Shown here in pieces: positions 1-10,900 of a stretch of 38,456 nt of DNA. The notes beneath the pieces are model-generated. The model ran no database searches. It was not told the DNA's origin and saw only the letters and a list, made by a program, of their open reading frames with translations. The stretch is from Byssochlamys sp. IMV 00236. Taxonomy: Eukaryota > Ascomycota > Eurotiomycetes > Eurotiales > Thermoascaceae. The translations under genes and the position numbers were made by a program. The stretch lies in NCBI GenBank assembly GCA_001931875.2, contig MSJH02000154.1, forward strand, positions 1 through 38,456. The letters run 5' to 3'. Within the stretch, counting starts at the first letter, position 1. The number at the start of each line of letters is the position of its first letter.

Positions 1-44
1 TATTATTATTATTATTATTATTATTATTGTTGTTGTTGTTGTTT
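1..44. repeat. trinucleotide microsatellite
   Basis: A run of about nine TAT/ATT units followed by about five GTT units, directly downstream of the first P450 gene's stop codon (that gene is on the minus strand). It looks like simple slippage sequence, and nothing else is visible there. Confidence 0.9.
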
Positions 45-83
45 GCATTAGCTATTAAAAAAAAAAAAAGAGAGAGAGATTGA

Positions 84-1798
84 TTATAATGCAACAGGCT
101 TTGCCCAAAGAGTTACGTTCGGAATAGGTCTTGTAGTTATCACCTGTATCTTTCTCACCTCGAAACCTGGCTTTTCGAAGAATTGAATATGATGGAGTAG
201 AATAGCCACGAGTATCTTCATTTCCAGCATTGCAAACTTATTGCCAATACATTGACGAGCACCAGCCAAGAAGGGCATGTATTCATAAGCGCCTCCGAGA
301 TGATCCCCCTTTTCCCATCGTAAGGGGTTGAATTTATCAGCATCTTCACCCCAGATTTCCTTGGATCGGTGAGTATAAAGAGGCAGGATATGGAAGACGG
401 TGCCTTTTGGTATGGTATATTCGCCAAGAGTAACAGGTACACGATTGACACGACTTGTACGAGGAGCAGTAGGAATAAAACGAAGTGTTTCACGGCACAC
501 GTAGTCAAGGTATGAGATAGAGTTGATAGTTTCATAATCAAATGAGTTTTCATCTTGGAAGAGCACACGCACTTCTTCTCTTAATCTATCTTGAACGTCT
601 TGATGTTGTGCAAGTAACCAAAAACACCAGCTTAAAGTGCTACTTGTTGTCTCATGGCTAGGAAATATGAGTTAATATACGCTCTATACAAATGCTTTTT
701 ATATATATCTTACCCAGCAGCTAAAAAGGTTAAGCAATGGTCTTTTAACTCTTTCTTGGTTAATCCCTTTCCAGACCCCTCGTCAATCAAGTCCACCATT
801 AAGGCCAGCAAATCTTTGGGTCGACCATTCATGTCGGAAGCTTTTTCTTTTTTGGACCTTTCAATGCCTGCTTCTACAAGGGCCTCAGCTTCCTCATGCA
901 ACCATCTTAAGCTTTTGATCATTGTAAATAAGCGCTTTGATGGTAAATATCTTATAAAAGGAAAGTCTATTTCCCAGACACGCTTCCAGGAAAAGTCGTC
1001 ATTGAAAATGTTTAGATACGCCTTGCTGATCCTGTGCAGTCTTTCTGTACCATAGTCCTCAACCGACTTGAAGTCTTGTCCAAAAGCAGTGAGACCAACC
1101 ACATCCAAAGCAGCAAGTGCAAATCCAAGGGAAACATCAATTTCAGTATACTCTGACTTGCTCTCGATTATCTTTTTGAGCCATTGATCACGGAGCTTAT
1201 AGGCTGGAGTAGCCATGAGAGGAACCATAGAACGAATGGAATAAATGGAAAATGCAGGGTTCAACAGCTTTCGTTGGGTACGATGAAAGTTTCCCTGTGA
1301 AGTAATAATTAAGATTCATGTGTCTTCCTTTCATATTCTAGCATTTACCTCAGTGACCAGCAAACCATTGCCCGCAATACGACGAATAAAACCAGCAGGC
1401 CCAGGAGGCTTTTCAAAGTCGTATACTTGTAATGTCAAGATTTGCTTGACCAATTTTGGATCAGTTACAATCACTCGGGGCTCATTATAGTTATGATGCA
1501 CAGTATAAATACCACCGTACTGCTCCGACCAGCGTCTGAAAGGAGACTCATCGATATTTGATGTCACGATATCAAAATAGTTGCCCATGAACGGTATCCA
1601 ACTGACGCGAGGACCTGGTAGTCTGTTGGCGGGATGAATATAGAGCCTGTAGATGATCATTTTGTACAAAAGATAGCTTGCAAATCCTAATAGACCCAGC
1701 GTGGCAGCCCATTGTGTGTTTGACAGATACAAAGGTTTCCGATCTTCAATCCACTGGATCATATAGTCTTGAACGATATTAAACATCTCGTATTTCAT
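84..1798 (-). CDS. cytochrome P450 monooxygenase (tandem copy A)
   Basis: Three coding exons read on the minus strand: 1798-1349, 1294-714 and 657-84, giving 534 aa; introns are 54 and 56 nt with GT..AG ends. An N-terminal membrane anchor (about residues 27-50) and the Pro-rich hinge RLPGPR place it in the ER membrane. Family motifs are all present: LLVTEGNFHRTQRK across the first splice, I-helix AAGHETTS (across the second), K-helix ETLR (E400, R403) and the haem loop FLAGARQCIG with Cys480. It should be an NADPH-P450-reductase-dependent monooxygenase; the substrate cannot be read from sequence. Mucoromycete CYP509-type enzymes are a possible family, from memory only. I chose the Met at 1798 rather than 1831 because copy B starts at the equivalent Met and a TATA box lies about 50-60 nt upstream. 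All exon lengths equal those of copy B at 4523-6234. Confidence 0.95.
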
Positions 1799-2329
1799 AT
1801 TGAAGGAAGAAAGAGATGATATTCTATCCAAGGCTCTCGATTTCTGCGCCTTTTATACATAATTGTTTTGCGCTTATCTCTTGAATGCGGCTGAACCGAG
1901 TTTTTTGCCCAAAAAAAGTCAAATTTTAAAAATAAATCAATGTTTTTTAATTTCTTTAAACGAACACACCAGGCTGTGTCACTGATTAGCTTCGCTTTTT
2001 CGAAGCCATGTTTGTCATCAATGTTGGTCCTAAGCATATATTCGAGACCTTGTGTTATCTTGTTTATAAGCAACGTTAATTAACACAAACATGCATTTTG
2101 CCAATCAACTCAGTATTTGGCTAAAAAGGAAATAAGCTTATTTGTATAATGATTTTCTGTATTATATCTATGTCCTCTTTTAATATGTCAAATTTACATT
2201 CTTTGACTGCTTATTGATCCTCCCTTTATTCCATACTTGCTCCTCTCCTTATTTCCACCTCTTTTCTTTCTTTTTCTTTTCTTTATTGTGATTCTTTGTT
2301 CTTTTTTTTAGTTATTTCGCTTTGAAAAA
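1799..2329. other. divergent intergenic region
   Basis: Shared upstream region of the P450 gene (minus) and the NDP-kinase-like gene (plus). It holds the P450 TATA box and, just before 2330, a long pyrimidine-rich tract typical of fungal leaders. I see no gene here. Confidence 0.6.
1848..1857 (-). promoter_or_regulatory. TATA box of P450 copy A
   Basis: TATAAAAGGC on the minus strand, about 50-60 nt before the chosen start codon at 1798. Copy B has a TATA box at the same spacing, which supports the shorter N-terminus in both genes. Confidence 0.6.
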
Positions 2330-4279
2330 ATGGTAAATCAAAACAAGGTAAATGGTCTTGATGTGAACACAAAGGAGAGTTACTCACATATATGTTTATT
2401 CAGATAAGGGACATACAAGGTGCATGTAAAAGTAAGAAAAATGCAGATATTGCATACTTTTTGATGCGCCCACTAAACACAGATTTTCCCTTTTTTTATA
2501 GCTATTGCCGAAGAGCACAAGGGTAATAAAGGAAAGAGAGAGAGAGATAATTTGAGTTGCTTATATCGATATTAGAAAATGATCTCAACAATGGTGCCTG
2601 TGATAGACAAGTACAGACACAAAGAACAGTGGCGATCATAAAACCTGATGGGTTATCATCAAAGCAAAAGATCATGGAGGGAATTCAAAGCAAAGAGTTC
2701 AAGGTGTTGCAGGAAAGGACATTGCAACTGACAAAAGATCAAGCAAAGGATCTCTTTGAAAGCCAAAAAACCTATGAGGACTTTGATAAACTAGTTACAT
2801 GGATAAGCAGGTAATTTGATAAATTAAATATAAACAAATAAATTTTATTGATCATCCCTAGCTCTGAAATCTGCGCGCTACTCTTAGAAAAGGAAAACGC
2901 AATTGACGAGTTTAAATTCTTCTTGGGACCTAGGAATCCCAAGAAGGCTAAAAAGAAGAAGCATGCCACGTAAATAGACATATTACATAGAGCATAATCT
3001 CTCTCCCCTTACATTGTTGTTTGTGTTTTCTAGCCTTCGTGCCTTGTTTGGTACAGATTCAGTCCATAATGCCGTAGACGGAAGTGATTCTGTGGAACAT
3101 GCTGAAAAAACTATTAGGCTTTTATTTGATGGCTGTCAGCAACCACTAAAGCAAAGCACGTCCGATGCATCTGAAGAAACTAAACATGAAGCCATGAGCG
3201 ACCCTCTTCCATCACCTATTCCTTCTGCAGTGTTGAAAACAGATCTTGCATTACAAGCGGATGAAGAAGATGTGCATGCGACTTGTACACCACAAAAACT
3301 ATCAGAGGGACATGTTGCTTCTGTTGAGGAAAATAAGCTTTTGCATAGCAATAGTGATGTATATACAAGCAATAAAACAGAAAGACACGGGCTTGAAGAG
3401 TCCGAATTTACTCAGGTTGCTTCGATAGAGAATAATATGCAGCATGAAGCATCAGGAACGGTTGCTCAAGTTTCAATTTCAGCAACAGTGAATAACGCAG
3501 TAAAAAAAGATAATGTCAGTCAAAATCAAATTGTAGCTGAAACAGCAGTAGGGGCATTACCACATGACGCAAATGATATAGTCTCAAAAGAAACAGAAAA
3601 TACAAATGATCGACACACAAGGGAGGCCGAAAGCACAAATGATAAAAAAAGTGAACTGTCGAATGTAAAGAAAGAAAGATCAAAAGAGGAAACGCAGAGT
3701 ACAAAGGTTGACAAGTCAAAGGAGGAAGCAACTGTCGCGATAAGGATTCAACAAAGAGCAAGCACTACAAAATCTCTTCTGAGACAGCCGTCTATTAAGA
3801 TTGCAAATGTCGTTGATGCTACACAAAAACCCGTACACAGAATTGAACGTAAGCCTGTACCAGTGACACCGCCCAAAGATGTGAAAAGCACCAGTAAAAT
3901 TGCAAAATTATCGCCCATCATGCACAAACAAGAAAGTACTACAAGGAAGCCTCTGACAGAAAATGCACAGAAAAAAAAGCCAACAAAGGTCTCAAAACAC
4001 TTGCCTAGAGTCGCTCTCTTAGCCAGCCAGAAGCCCAAACAAGAGCCTAAAGATGAACCTATCGTTGAAGCTAAAGAAATCAAGACGATCAAAAAGAAAA
4101 TATCAACCAAAGAATTCATTTCAAGACTGACAGCTCCCACTGTCGCTAGTAATAACAAGAAACTCGCAACCAATCAGGTCTCAGTTGCTCAAAAGATAAC
4201 ACCTCAAACAAAAGTGAATGCTACTGGAAAGTCGTCAAAAGCTGAATTCCTTGAACAGACGAAAATCCTAAAGACATAA
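2330..4279 (+). CDS. NDP-kinase-domain protein lacking the catalytic histidine
   Basis: Six coding exons: 2330-2347, 2404-2419, 2502-2522, 2576-2810, 2862-2969 and 3034-4279 (547 aa, phases consistent). Residues about 35-170 form a nucleoside diphosphate kinase fold: RTVAIIKPDG with the nucleotide-binding Lys41, then ALLLEKENAIDEF, then LRALFGTDSVHNAV. The family motif NxxHGSD reads NAVDGSD, so the phosphate-carrying His is Asp148 and classical kinase activity is unlikely. The segment order most resembles group II NDPKs (NME5/NME8-like), from memory. Residues about 180-547 are a low-complexity, Ser/Thr/Glu/Lys-rich tail, probably disordered, with a basic C-terminal third. The first three exons are only 18, 16 and 21 nt; they are inferred from splice sites and phase, so the exact N-terminus is less certain than the rest. 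The gene lies between the two P450 copies on the opposite strand. Confidence 0.85.
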
Positions 4280-4522
4280 TTTCATCTATACAATCATTAA
4301 AGTATTTTTAATATTCTCTTTTACAATAAACCTTTTATTATATAAAGAAACGTGTAAGGAGGCGTATTGATTCATTATTCTTTATCTGATTACTATTTAA
4401 TGAGGCGTCATAATTAAAGCAAGAGACATAATGAAAAGATAAATCATAGTGCAAAAGCCATCCTTACTCGCTTAAATAAAGTTATATATCATATTTTATT
4501 AATAAAAATGAGGAAAAGTTAA

Positions 4523-6234
4523 CTATGATACAACAGGCTTTGCAAAGAGTGTCATGTTGGGAACTGGCTTTGTAGTCACCATTTGTATCTTTCTCACTTT
4601 GAAGCCTGGCTTTTCAAAGAATTGAATATGATGGAGTAGAATAGACAGGAGCACCTTCATCTCTAACATTGCAAATTTATTACCGATGCATTGACGAGCA
4701 CCAGCCAAGAAGGGCATGTATTGGTATGCATTCCCAATGTGATCCGGTTTTTCCCATCGTAAAGGGTTGAATTTATCAGCATCTTCACCCCAGATTTCCT
4801 TGGATCTATGCGTAGAAATAGGCGTTATATGGATTACGGTGCCTTTTGGTATGGTATATTCGCCAAGAGTAACAGGTACACGATTGACACGACTTGTACG
4901 AGGAACAGTAGGAATAAAACGAAGTGTTTCACGGCACACGTAGTCAAGGTATGAGATAGAGTTGATAGTTTCATAATCAAATGAGTTTTCATCTTGGAAG
5001 AGCACACGCACTTCTTCTCTTAATCTATCTTGAACGTCTTGATGTTGTGCAAGTAACCAAAGGCACCAGCTTAAAGTGTTACTTGTTGTTTCATGGCTAG
5101 GAAATATGAGTTAATATACGCTCTATACAAATGCTTTTTATATATATCTTACCCAGCAGCTAAAAAGGTTAAGCACTGTTCTCTTAATCCTTCTTTTGTA
5201 AATCCCTTTCCAGTTCCTTCGTCAATCAAGTCTACCATCAATGCCAGTAAATCTTTGGGACCATCACTTGTACCAGATGCCTTTTCCTTCTTTGCTCTTT
5301 CAATGCCTGCTTCTACAAGAGCCTCAGCTTCTTCATGCAGCCATCTTAAGCTCCTAACTGTGTTGAATAAGCGCCTTGTTGGTAAATATTTTATAAAAGG
5401 AAAAACAAATTGTAAGATTTGCAACCAGGAAGAGTCGTCATTGAAAATTTGTAGATACGCCTTGCTGATCTTGTGCAGCCTTTCTGTGCCATAATTCTCA
5501 ACCGACTTGAAGTCCTGTCCAAAAGCAGTGAGACCAATCACGTCCAAGGTGGCAAGTGAAAGCCCAAGGGAGACTTCAATTTCAGTATACTCTGACTTGC
5601 TCTCGGTCATCTTTTTGAGCCATTGATCACGGAGCTTATAACCAGGAGTAGCCATGAGAGGAACCATGGAGCGAATAGCGTGTACAGAGAATGCAGGATT
5701 CAACATCTTTCGTTGGGTACTATGTACATCTCCCTGTGAAATAATAATTAAGACTCATGTGTCTTCTTTTCTACATGTATTTACCTCAGCGAGCAACACT
5801 CCGTTACCTACAACGCGACGTAGAGCTTTGGAAACAAAAGGAGGTTTTTCAAAATCATATTGTTGCGTCGTCAAGATTTGCTTGAGTAATTTTTCATCAG
5901 ACACGATCAAACGAGGCTCGTTCCATGCAAAATGTACACTATATATACCACCGTACTGTTCTTTCCAACGTATGAAAGGAGACTGATCAACGTCGGTATT
6001 CATGATATTGAAAAAGTTACCCATGAATGGTATCCATCCAACGCGAGGACCTGGGATTCTATTAAGAGGATGGATATAGAGTCGATAGATAACTGTCTTG
6101 CATAAAAAATATGTTGCGATTCCTGACAGCCCCAGTGTGGCAACCCATTGTGTATTTGACTGTCTTGAAGGTTTCCATTTTTCAATCAAATGTATTAGGT
6201 TTTTTTGAATAATATCCAAAGTTTCGTAATTCAT
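4523..6234 (-). CDS. cytochrome P450 monooxygenase (tandem copy B)
   Basis: Exons on the minus strand: 6234-5785, 5733-5153 and 5096-4523, giving 534 aa with exon lengths identical to copy A (450, 581, 574 nt). It has the membrane anchor, the RIPGPR hinge, AAGHETTS in the I-helix, ETLR in the K-helix and the haem loop FLAGARQCIG (Cys480). The start at 6234 gives MNYETLD, matching copy A's MKYEMFN; an upstream Met at 6261 would sit closer to the TATA box. The N-terminal third and the substrate-contact region after the K-helix (HITPISTHRS against HILPLYTHRS in copy A) differ, so the pair may have diverged in substrate. A block including intron 2 is nearly identical between copies, which suggests gene conversion. 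Confidence 0.95.
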
Positions 6235-6288
6235 GGAAAAAAAAAGGAAAAGGAAAAGCAATTGTGCTGCATATCTTTTCTTTCTCTC

Positions 6289-6296
6289 TTTTTATA
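6289..6296 (-). promoter_or_regulatory. TATA box of P450 copy B
   Basis: TATAAAAA on the minus strand, about 55-62 nt upstream of the start at 6234, the same layout as in copy A. Confidence 0.5.
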
Positions 6297-6417
6297 GACA
6301 AAAATCAGTCTTTTCGCTATATAAACAGTCTGTCGGCAAGAATTCTCTAAAAAAGGCAAATGGTGCTTAAATCTGTTTTTCCGGCTGAACATTGAAACAG
6401 GTGATTCTCTGATGTAG

Positions 6418-6631
6418 TATACGAATTTATAAAATATCACTTAGGTGATCTTGATTGTTCCCTCCCTCTTCTCCCTGCTTTTCTCGGTTTGTCTCTTTAT
6501 TATTTCCATTTTCACTCAAGAAGATAAAGGATTATTACTGTGTTTTATTTTACGTTGTACAATTCGAACAAATAAAGAAAAGAATGATTACAACAACCAA
6601 GATCACTTAAGTGTAATATTGTGAAATCGTT
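6418..6631. mobile_element. MITE-like inverted-repeat element
   Basis: Two imperfect inverted arms of about 43-45 bp (6418-6463 and 6588-6630) enclose about 125 bp without coding sequence. Both arms share CAAGATCAC[C/T]TAAGTG and continue inward with [A/G]TTGTT. It lies between P450 copy B's promoter and the zinc-finger gene. I found no clear target-site duplication, so the exact ends are uncertain; an old regulatory palindrome pair is the alternative. Confidence 0.4.
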
Positions 6632-6663
6632 CTTCAATCTGTGAAATTTTAGTTTTTTATTCA

Positions 6664-7534
6664 ATGGATTCTTCTGCAAAGGCTGTTTGTCCCATTTATG
6701 ACAAACCTTTTTCTTCAAAATATAAGTTCAATCTTCACAAGTACCGTCTCCACAGCAAAAAAGCAACGTCGAGCTGAATGGTGGTGAGTAACTTTTTTTC
6801 TTTTTTTATCAATAAAGTCAACAAATATTTTTCGAAATGGTAGTGGGGTTTTGCTTGTCCCTGTTGTGATGGCGCCTACTACCAAACTCCCGATACTTTG
6901 AAGAGACAAAGACAGTCATGATAAAGAAGAAACTGAAGCTGATTCTGACGACGATAATGTGGTCCAGGATGATTGTTTGGATGTCACTTTGAAGGCCAAT
7001 AGGTCGATTCCAGTATCAGCGGTGCCTACTGTTCCTAATAAAGAAGACGATGTTAGACACGACCATCATACAGCTGTATTGTCTGCGTTCGATGCAATGG
7101 ATCAATCAGAAAAAGAACAAGGAAAGAAGCTACTAGTCGCGAAATTGGGAGATCTTGATCCAATAGCAATTGTTGACCAAAAAGGCAAAGAACGCAACCT
7201 ACTAGCTAACAAAAAGATCATCAATACCATCATCGAGTTAAACCAAACATCGTTGGTCTTTTCTTTGCCAAAGAAGAGAAAGTTTGTTGATGAAAAAGAG
7301 AGTCAACCTGATCCACCATCAACTTCAATTCGCAACATTATATTAGACAGTTACTGTAAAAATCTATTATCCAAATCCCATTATCTTGAATTAGACGAAA
7401 AAACTGCATCGTGGTTAAACTGGAGCTGGACTTTGTGTCCTATAATGCCAAAAATTGCAGCAACACTTCTTGAAGAAGCTATCCTTGTGGACAGGGACAA
7501 ATCGCTTCTTATTCTTGGAGGAGAAATTTATTGA
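6664..7534 (+). pseudogene. C2H2 zinc-finger gene, apparently broken
   Basis: From ATG 6664 the frame reads one C2H2-type finger with exact spacing, C9-x2-Y12-x12-H25-x4-H30, but the second zinc ligand is Tyr (one base from Cys). The frame stops at TGA 6775. Reading one base further on from the A6 run near 6757 removes the stop and reaches a donor (GTGAGT at 6784). Joined to an acceptor at about 6915, this enters an open frame of about 206 codons that ends at 7534. The downstream part begins with an acidic stretch and has an internal basic PKKRK motif (possible nuclear localisation signal); I recognise no domain in its C-terminal half. The Tyr and the frameshift together suggest decay, but a homopolymer sequencing error in a live gene is possible. 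The downstream open frame alone (6916-7534) may be what an automatic caller reports. Confidence 0.45.
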
Positions 7535-7964
7535 TTTGAAAACCAATAGAATAGTTAATTTCTAAATCGAGTTGTCCCCGCAAAATATTTCAGTAGGTCT
7601 TTTATTTAAATGAGCACACGGTTATAATAATATAAGAATTGGTGATTAAAAAAGCCTCTTATGAGATCAAGGGTAAACATTGAAGAAATAATGTTGTATC
7701 ATATAAGATATACTAGTGAGGAGGAAAAGGAGGCGGAGAAGGCGGACACTTTTGATGATGGAGATAATTCAGTTCATGAAGGAGCGTGCTGGTCATCGGA
7801 GGTATACATTTTGTAGCTTCCTATTTTGTTCAATTTAATCTCACGTAGCGCAAGATGATTCTATTTGTAGCATCTATCTGTTGATCAATAACAATATGTT
7901 TATTACATAAATATTTTATTTAAAAAGGAAAAGAAAGGTAAAGCATATAAGGAATAGATAATTA
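7535..7964. other. intergenic, with a possible exon remnant
   Basis: Mostly AT-rich spacer between the convergent zinc-finger gene and the PARP gene. An open stretch at 7691-7816 (plus) encodes 41 aa with an acidic EEEKEAEKADTFDDGDNS run, and a possible donor (GAG|GTATAC) lies near its end. I do not recognise it; it may be a leftover exon or chance. Confidence 0.3.
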
Positions 7965-10900
7965 TTATTCTTCAATATCAGTTTCATCATCTACTTCTTC
8001 TTCTGTATCATTTTCTGTTTGCGTCGTCTTTTCAATTTCCTGGTCCTTAAGCCAGTGCTGATACTTCTTTGCATGAGTGATTGTTCGTTGCATAACACAG
8101 CTACGACCATATTTGCATTGAGGTCTCTGACGAATTGCACCTTAGGAGTATTGTTAGCTTGATTTTGTTTTATGTATATCTTCAACTTACCAGGAATATC
8201 AATAGAACAATCGTCTGTTGTCATGTATTTTTCAAGGATCATAGCTAGTACATTTTCTGCACAGTTGTTGCATATTTTACTGTCCATAGTACAGTCAAGT
8301 GGTATATCCCATTTTTTCTCTTTTAATATGATGAACACCGATTAGCTTCAGGCATATCATTTCTATCATGTAAATACTTACTGTATAGTCTGTCTTGAAC
8401 AAACTCTTCGATTCCCTTGTCAAAGATATCCTGAACAGTTAATCCCTGCTGTGAAAGATATGCCTTGATTAGCTCCTTTTCATAACTGTTAAACTGAGAA
8501 AATATATATTTCTTGTGTTTATGGTCTTTGATAGCCTTCATCTGATTGTCGCTGAAAGCATTAGAGCAAAAGAAACATCTTGATTTATCTTTGATAATAA
8601 GTAAGTAGCGAATCTTGACTCTGCTTTCGTCAAAGACCATAAATTCGTTGTTATGAAGCTTTATAGCGTCTTCCCGCACGCTAGCAAGGTCATTGGTAAT
8701 ACAGGGCCCGAATGGGATACGAACCTATTGAATAATATTAAGGGGATATTCAGAGGAAAAAAAAAACATCACGACAACTTACACCGTGCTTATCAAAAAC
8801 TGCGTTTAATGGGTTAGGTATCTGCTTACCGACTCCTTGGACAGAATCATATTGAGTTGGATCTGATGTTGCTGAATGACTGTGTATTTGAGTTCTACCC
8901 AGCGCAACTTCACATAAGAGCATCAGTCTGTAAGAAGACGTTGATGAATTATAATATTCTGTGCAGTAACCTAGCGATTTTCCAAAAGTGTCAGCAAAGT
9001 ACACGCCGGTTCCAAGCATTGCACCCTAAAATTTGCAAGTTAGTATACTCTTATAAAATGTTTGAAAAAAATGTCATACATTTGCCTTGGCGGTCAAAGG
9101 AGCGCCACGTAAGCCTTGTTTCAAGATGCCCATAAAGTTACCAATCCTAGATCCATGCCATAGTAGCATGCGGTTGGAATCTTGTTCATATGGACGATAT
9201 CTAATTTGTTCTTCTTGTCGATTGACAGCAAATAGATGGACCAACTCATGGCTTTGACACGTCGATTGCATATACGAATTAACCATATTATATTCAGTGG
9301 CACTATAGGATATCTCCTTTAACGAGCAGTTCAACGCATGATAAGCATAATCTAATGGATTTATCTCGTTCATTCGATGCTTAGCGGCAAGGACCACATT
9401 AACAGCAAAACCAGTATAGCTTAGATTCATCATCCTTGCAACTTGCGCATCATAACCAGAAGCGCCGTAGGCTTTCGGTTGCTCTAAGTCCAATAAAGAT
9501 TTGATACGAGTACCAGGATGCCCTGTATGAGGCATAATGCGAGAATACTCCAAGCACTTTTGGGTCAATTGAAATGCATACACTACATAGAAGTGATGTT
9601 AGCTTGCATTAACTCTATATATGCTTTCTATACTTACGTTTAGATTTCTTTACCATAACAGGGTCGCTGTACTGGCTTTTAGCTTCATGGTATTTCTTGT
9701 TTATTTCTTTAGCGTCATTTAAGATTTGGAAAGCTTCATCAATTCGTTTCTGTGATACTTGACCAAGTGGCATATCGATTTGCGTTTCGGAATACACTCG
9801 GGAAAGGTATTCATAGTTGCAAATAAGTTTCATCATGCTCAAAATACCAGCAGGTAGCCCAGATGATACAGATGATGACATAAAGTTGAAATCAGTAAGG
9901 AGAGTATCTTTGGGGTACTGAGGTTCTTTCAGTATTTCATATTTTCCAGGCTTTGGTACAAAGGAGGAACGATCTTCCCAGATATTTGAGGTTTTGGACT
10001 TAAAGATAGACTTGAATTCACAAGCTGCTTCTTCCTCTGTCAAGAATGGAGTTCTTTGGTATTGACCTTCTTCACCAAGGCCACCCCAACGAGTCCAAAG
10101 GATGTAAAGGTCTAGTATTCTGTTGTAGATTATGCTCAACTTGTAAAAGCTATCATGACTCTGTTAGTTGATATATACAACAACATACATGTATTTACTT
10201 ACGTGCAAACAGCGTCACCCCAATAACCTAATTCTACTTTCAAAAGCATAACATCATAGTATCTGCCGCTTTCATCACAAATGACATGTCCGACATCTTG
10301 TAGATTTGAATATTGATCAACCTCTGGCGCTGTTCTTTTGGATTTACCATGCTTCTTTTTCTTTGCATCCTTTTCTTTTTGAAGAAGCTCTCTTTCTATT
10401 TGAGCATCCTGTTCTATTTGATCTACAGATATAGTCTCGATTTCCATAGGATCCTCAACACTATCATTTTCCTCTTCAGTTTCAGTAAAGTTGGCGCAAG
10501 TGGGTTCCAAATTTAATAGAGATTCACGTATAGTCTGGTTTGTTCGTAGGAATCCAAGCTTAACTGGAGAATATCCTTGGCTATCCGTCATCCAAAGCGC
10601 TTTACGGAATACATCATCACCCATAGCTTTCTTTAGGCATTCCAACATGTCGGCATTTTCAGATGAGAAACCACTTGAGCCTCCAAGTACATAAGATAAC
10701 ATGTTACGGCCATCAGCGTCCTTCCATAACCAATTAATAGAAATCTTTGAATGTTCACAGATGAGCATAACCATCTTCACGTCATTTTGTAATATCGCAT
10801 GTAAAATGGAAGGAATCTTTTTTTTGTGCAAATTTAGCAAGAAGGCATAATCATAGTCTGTGTTATTTTGCGAGCTCTCCACGTTTGGATCAGCCATCAA

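Noticed and set aside
1795..2073. 92-codon minus-strand frame upstream of P450 copy A
   Set aside because: It overlaps the P450 start and TATA box, is AT-driven and shows no domain; copy B has no equivalent.
3136..4173. Several antisense frames within the NDPK-like gene's low-complexity exon
   Set aside because: They mirror the Ser/Lys/Glu-rich sense codons and give Phe/Leu/Ser-rich peptides without motifs.
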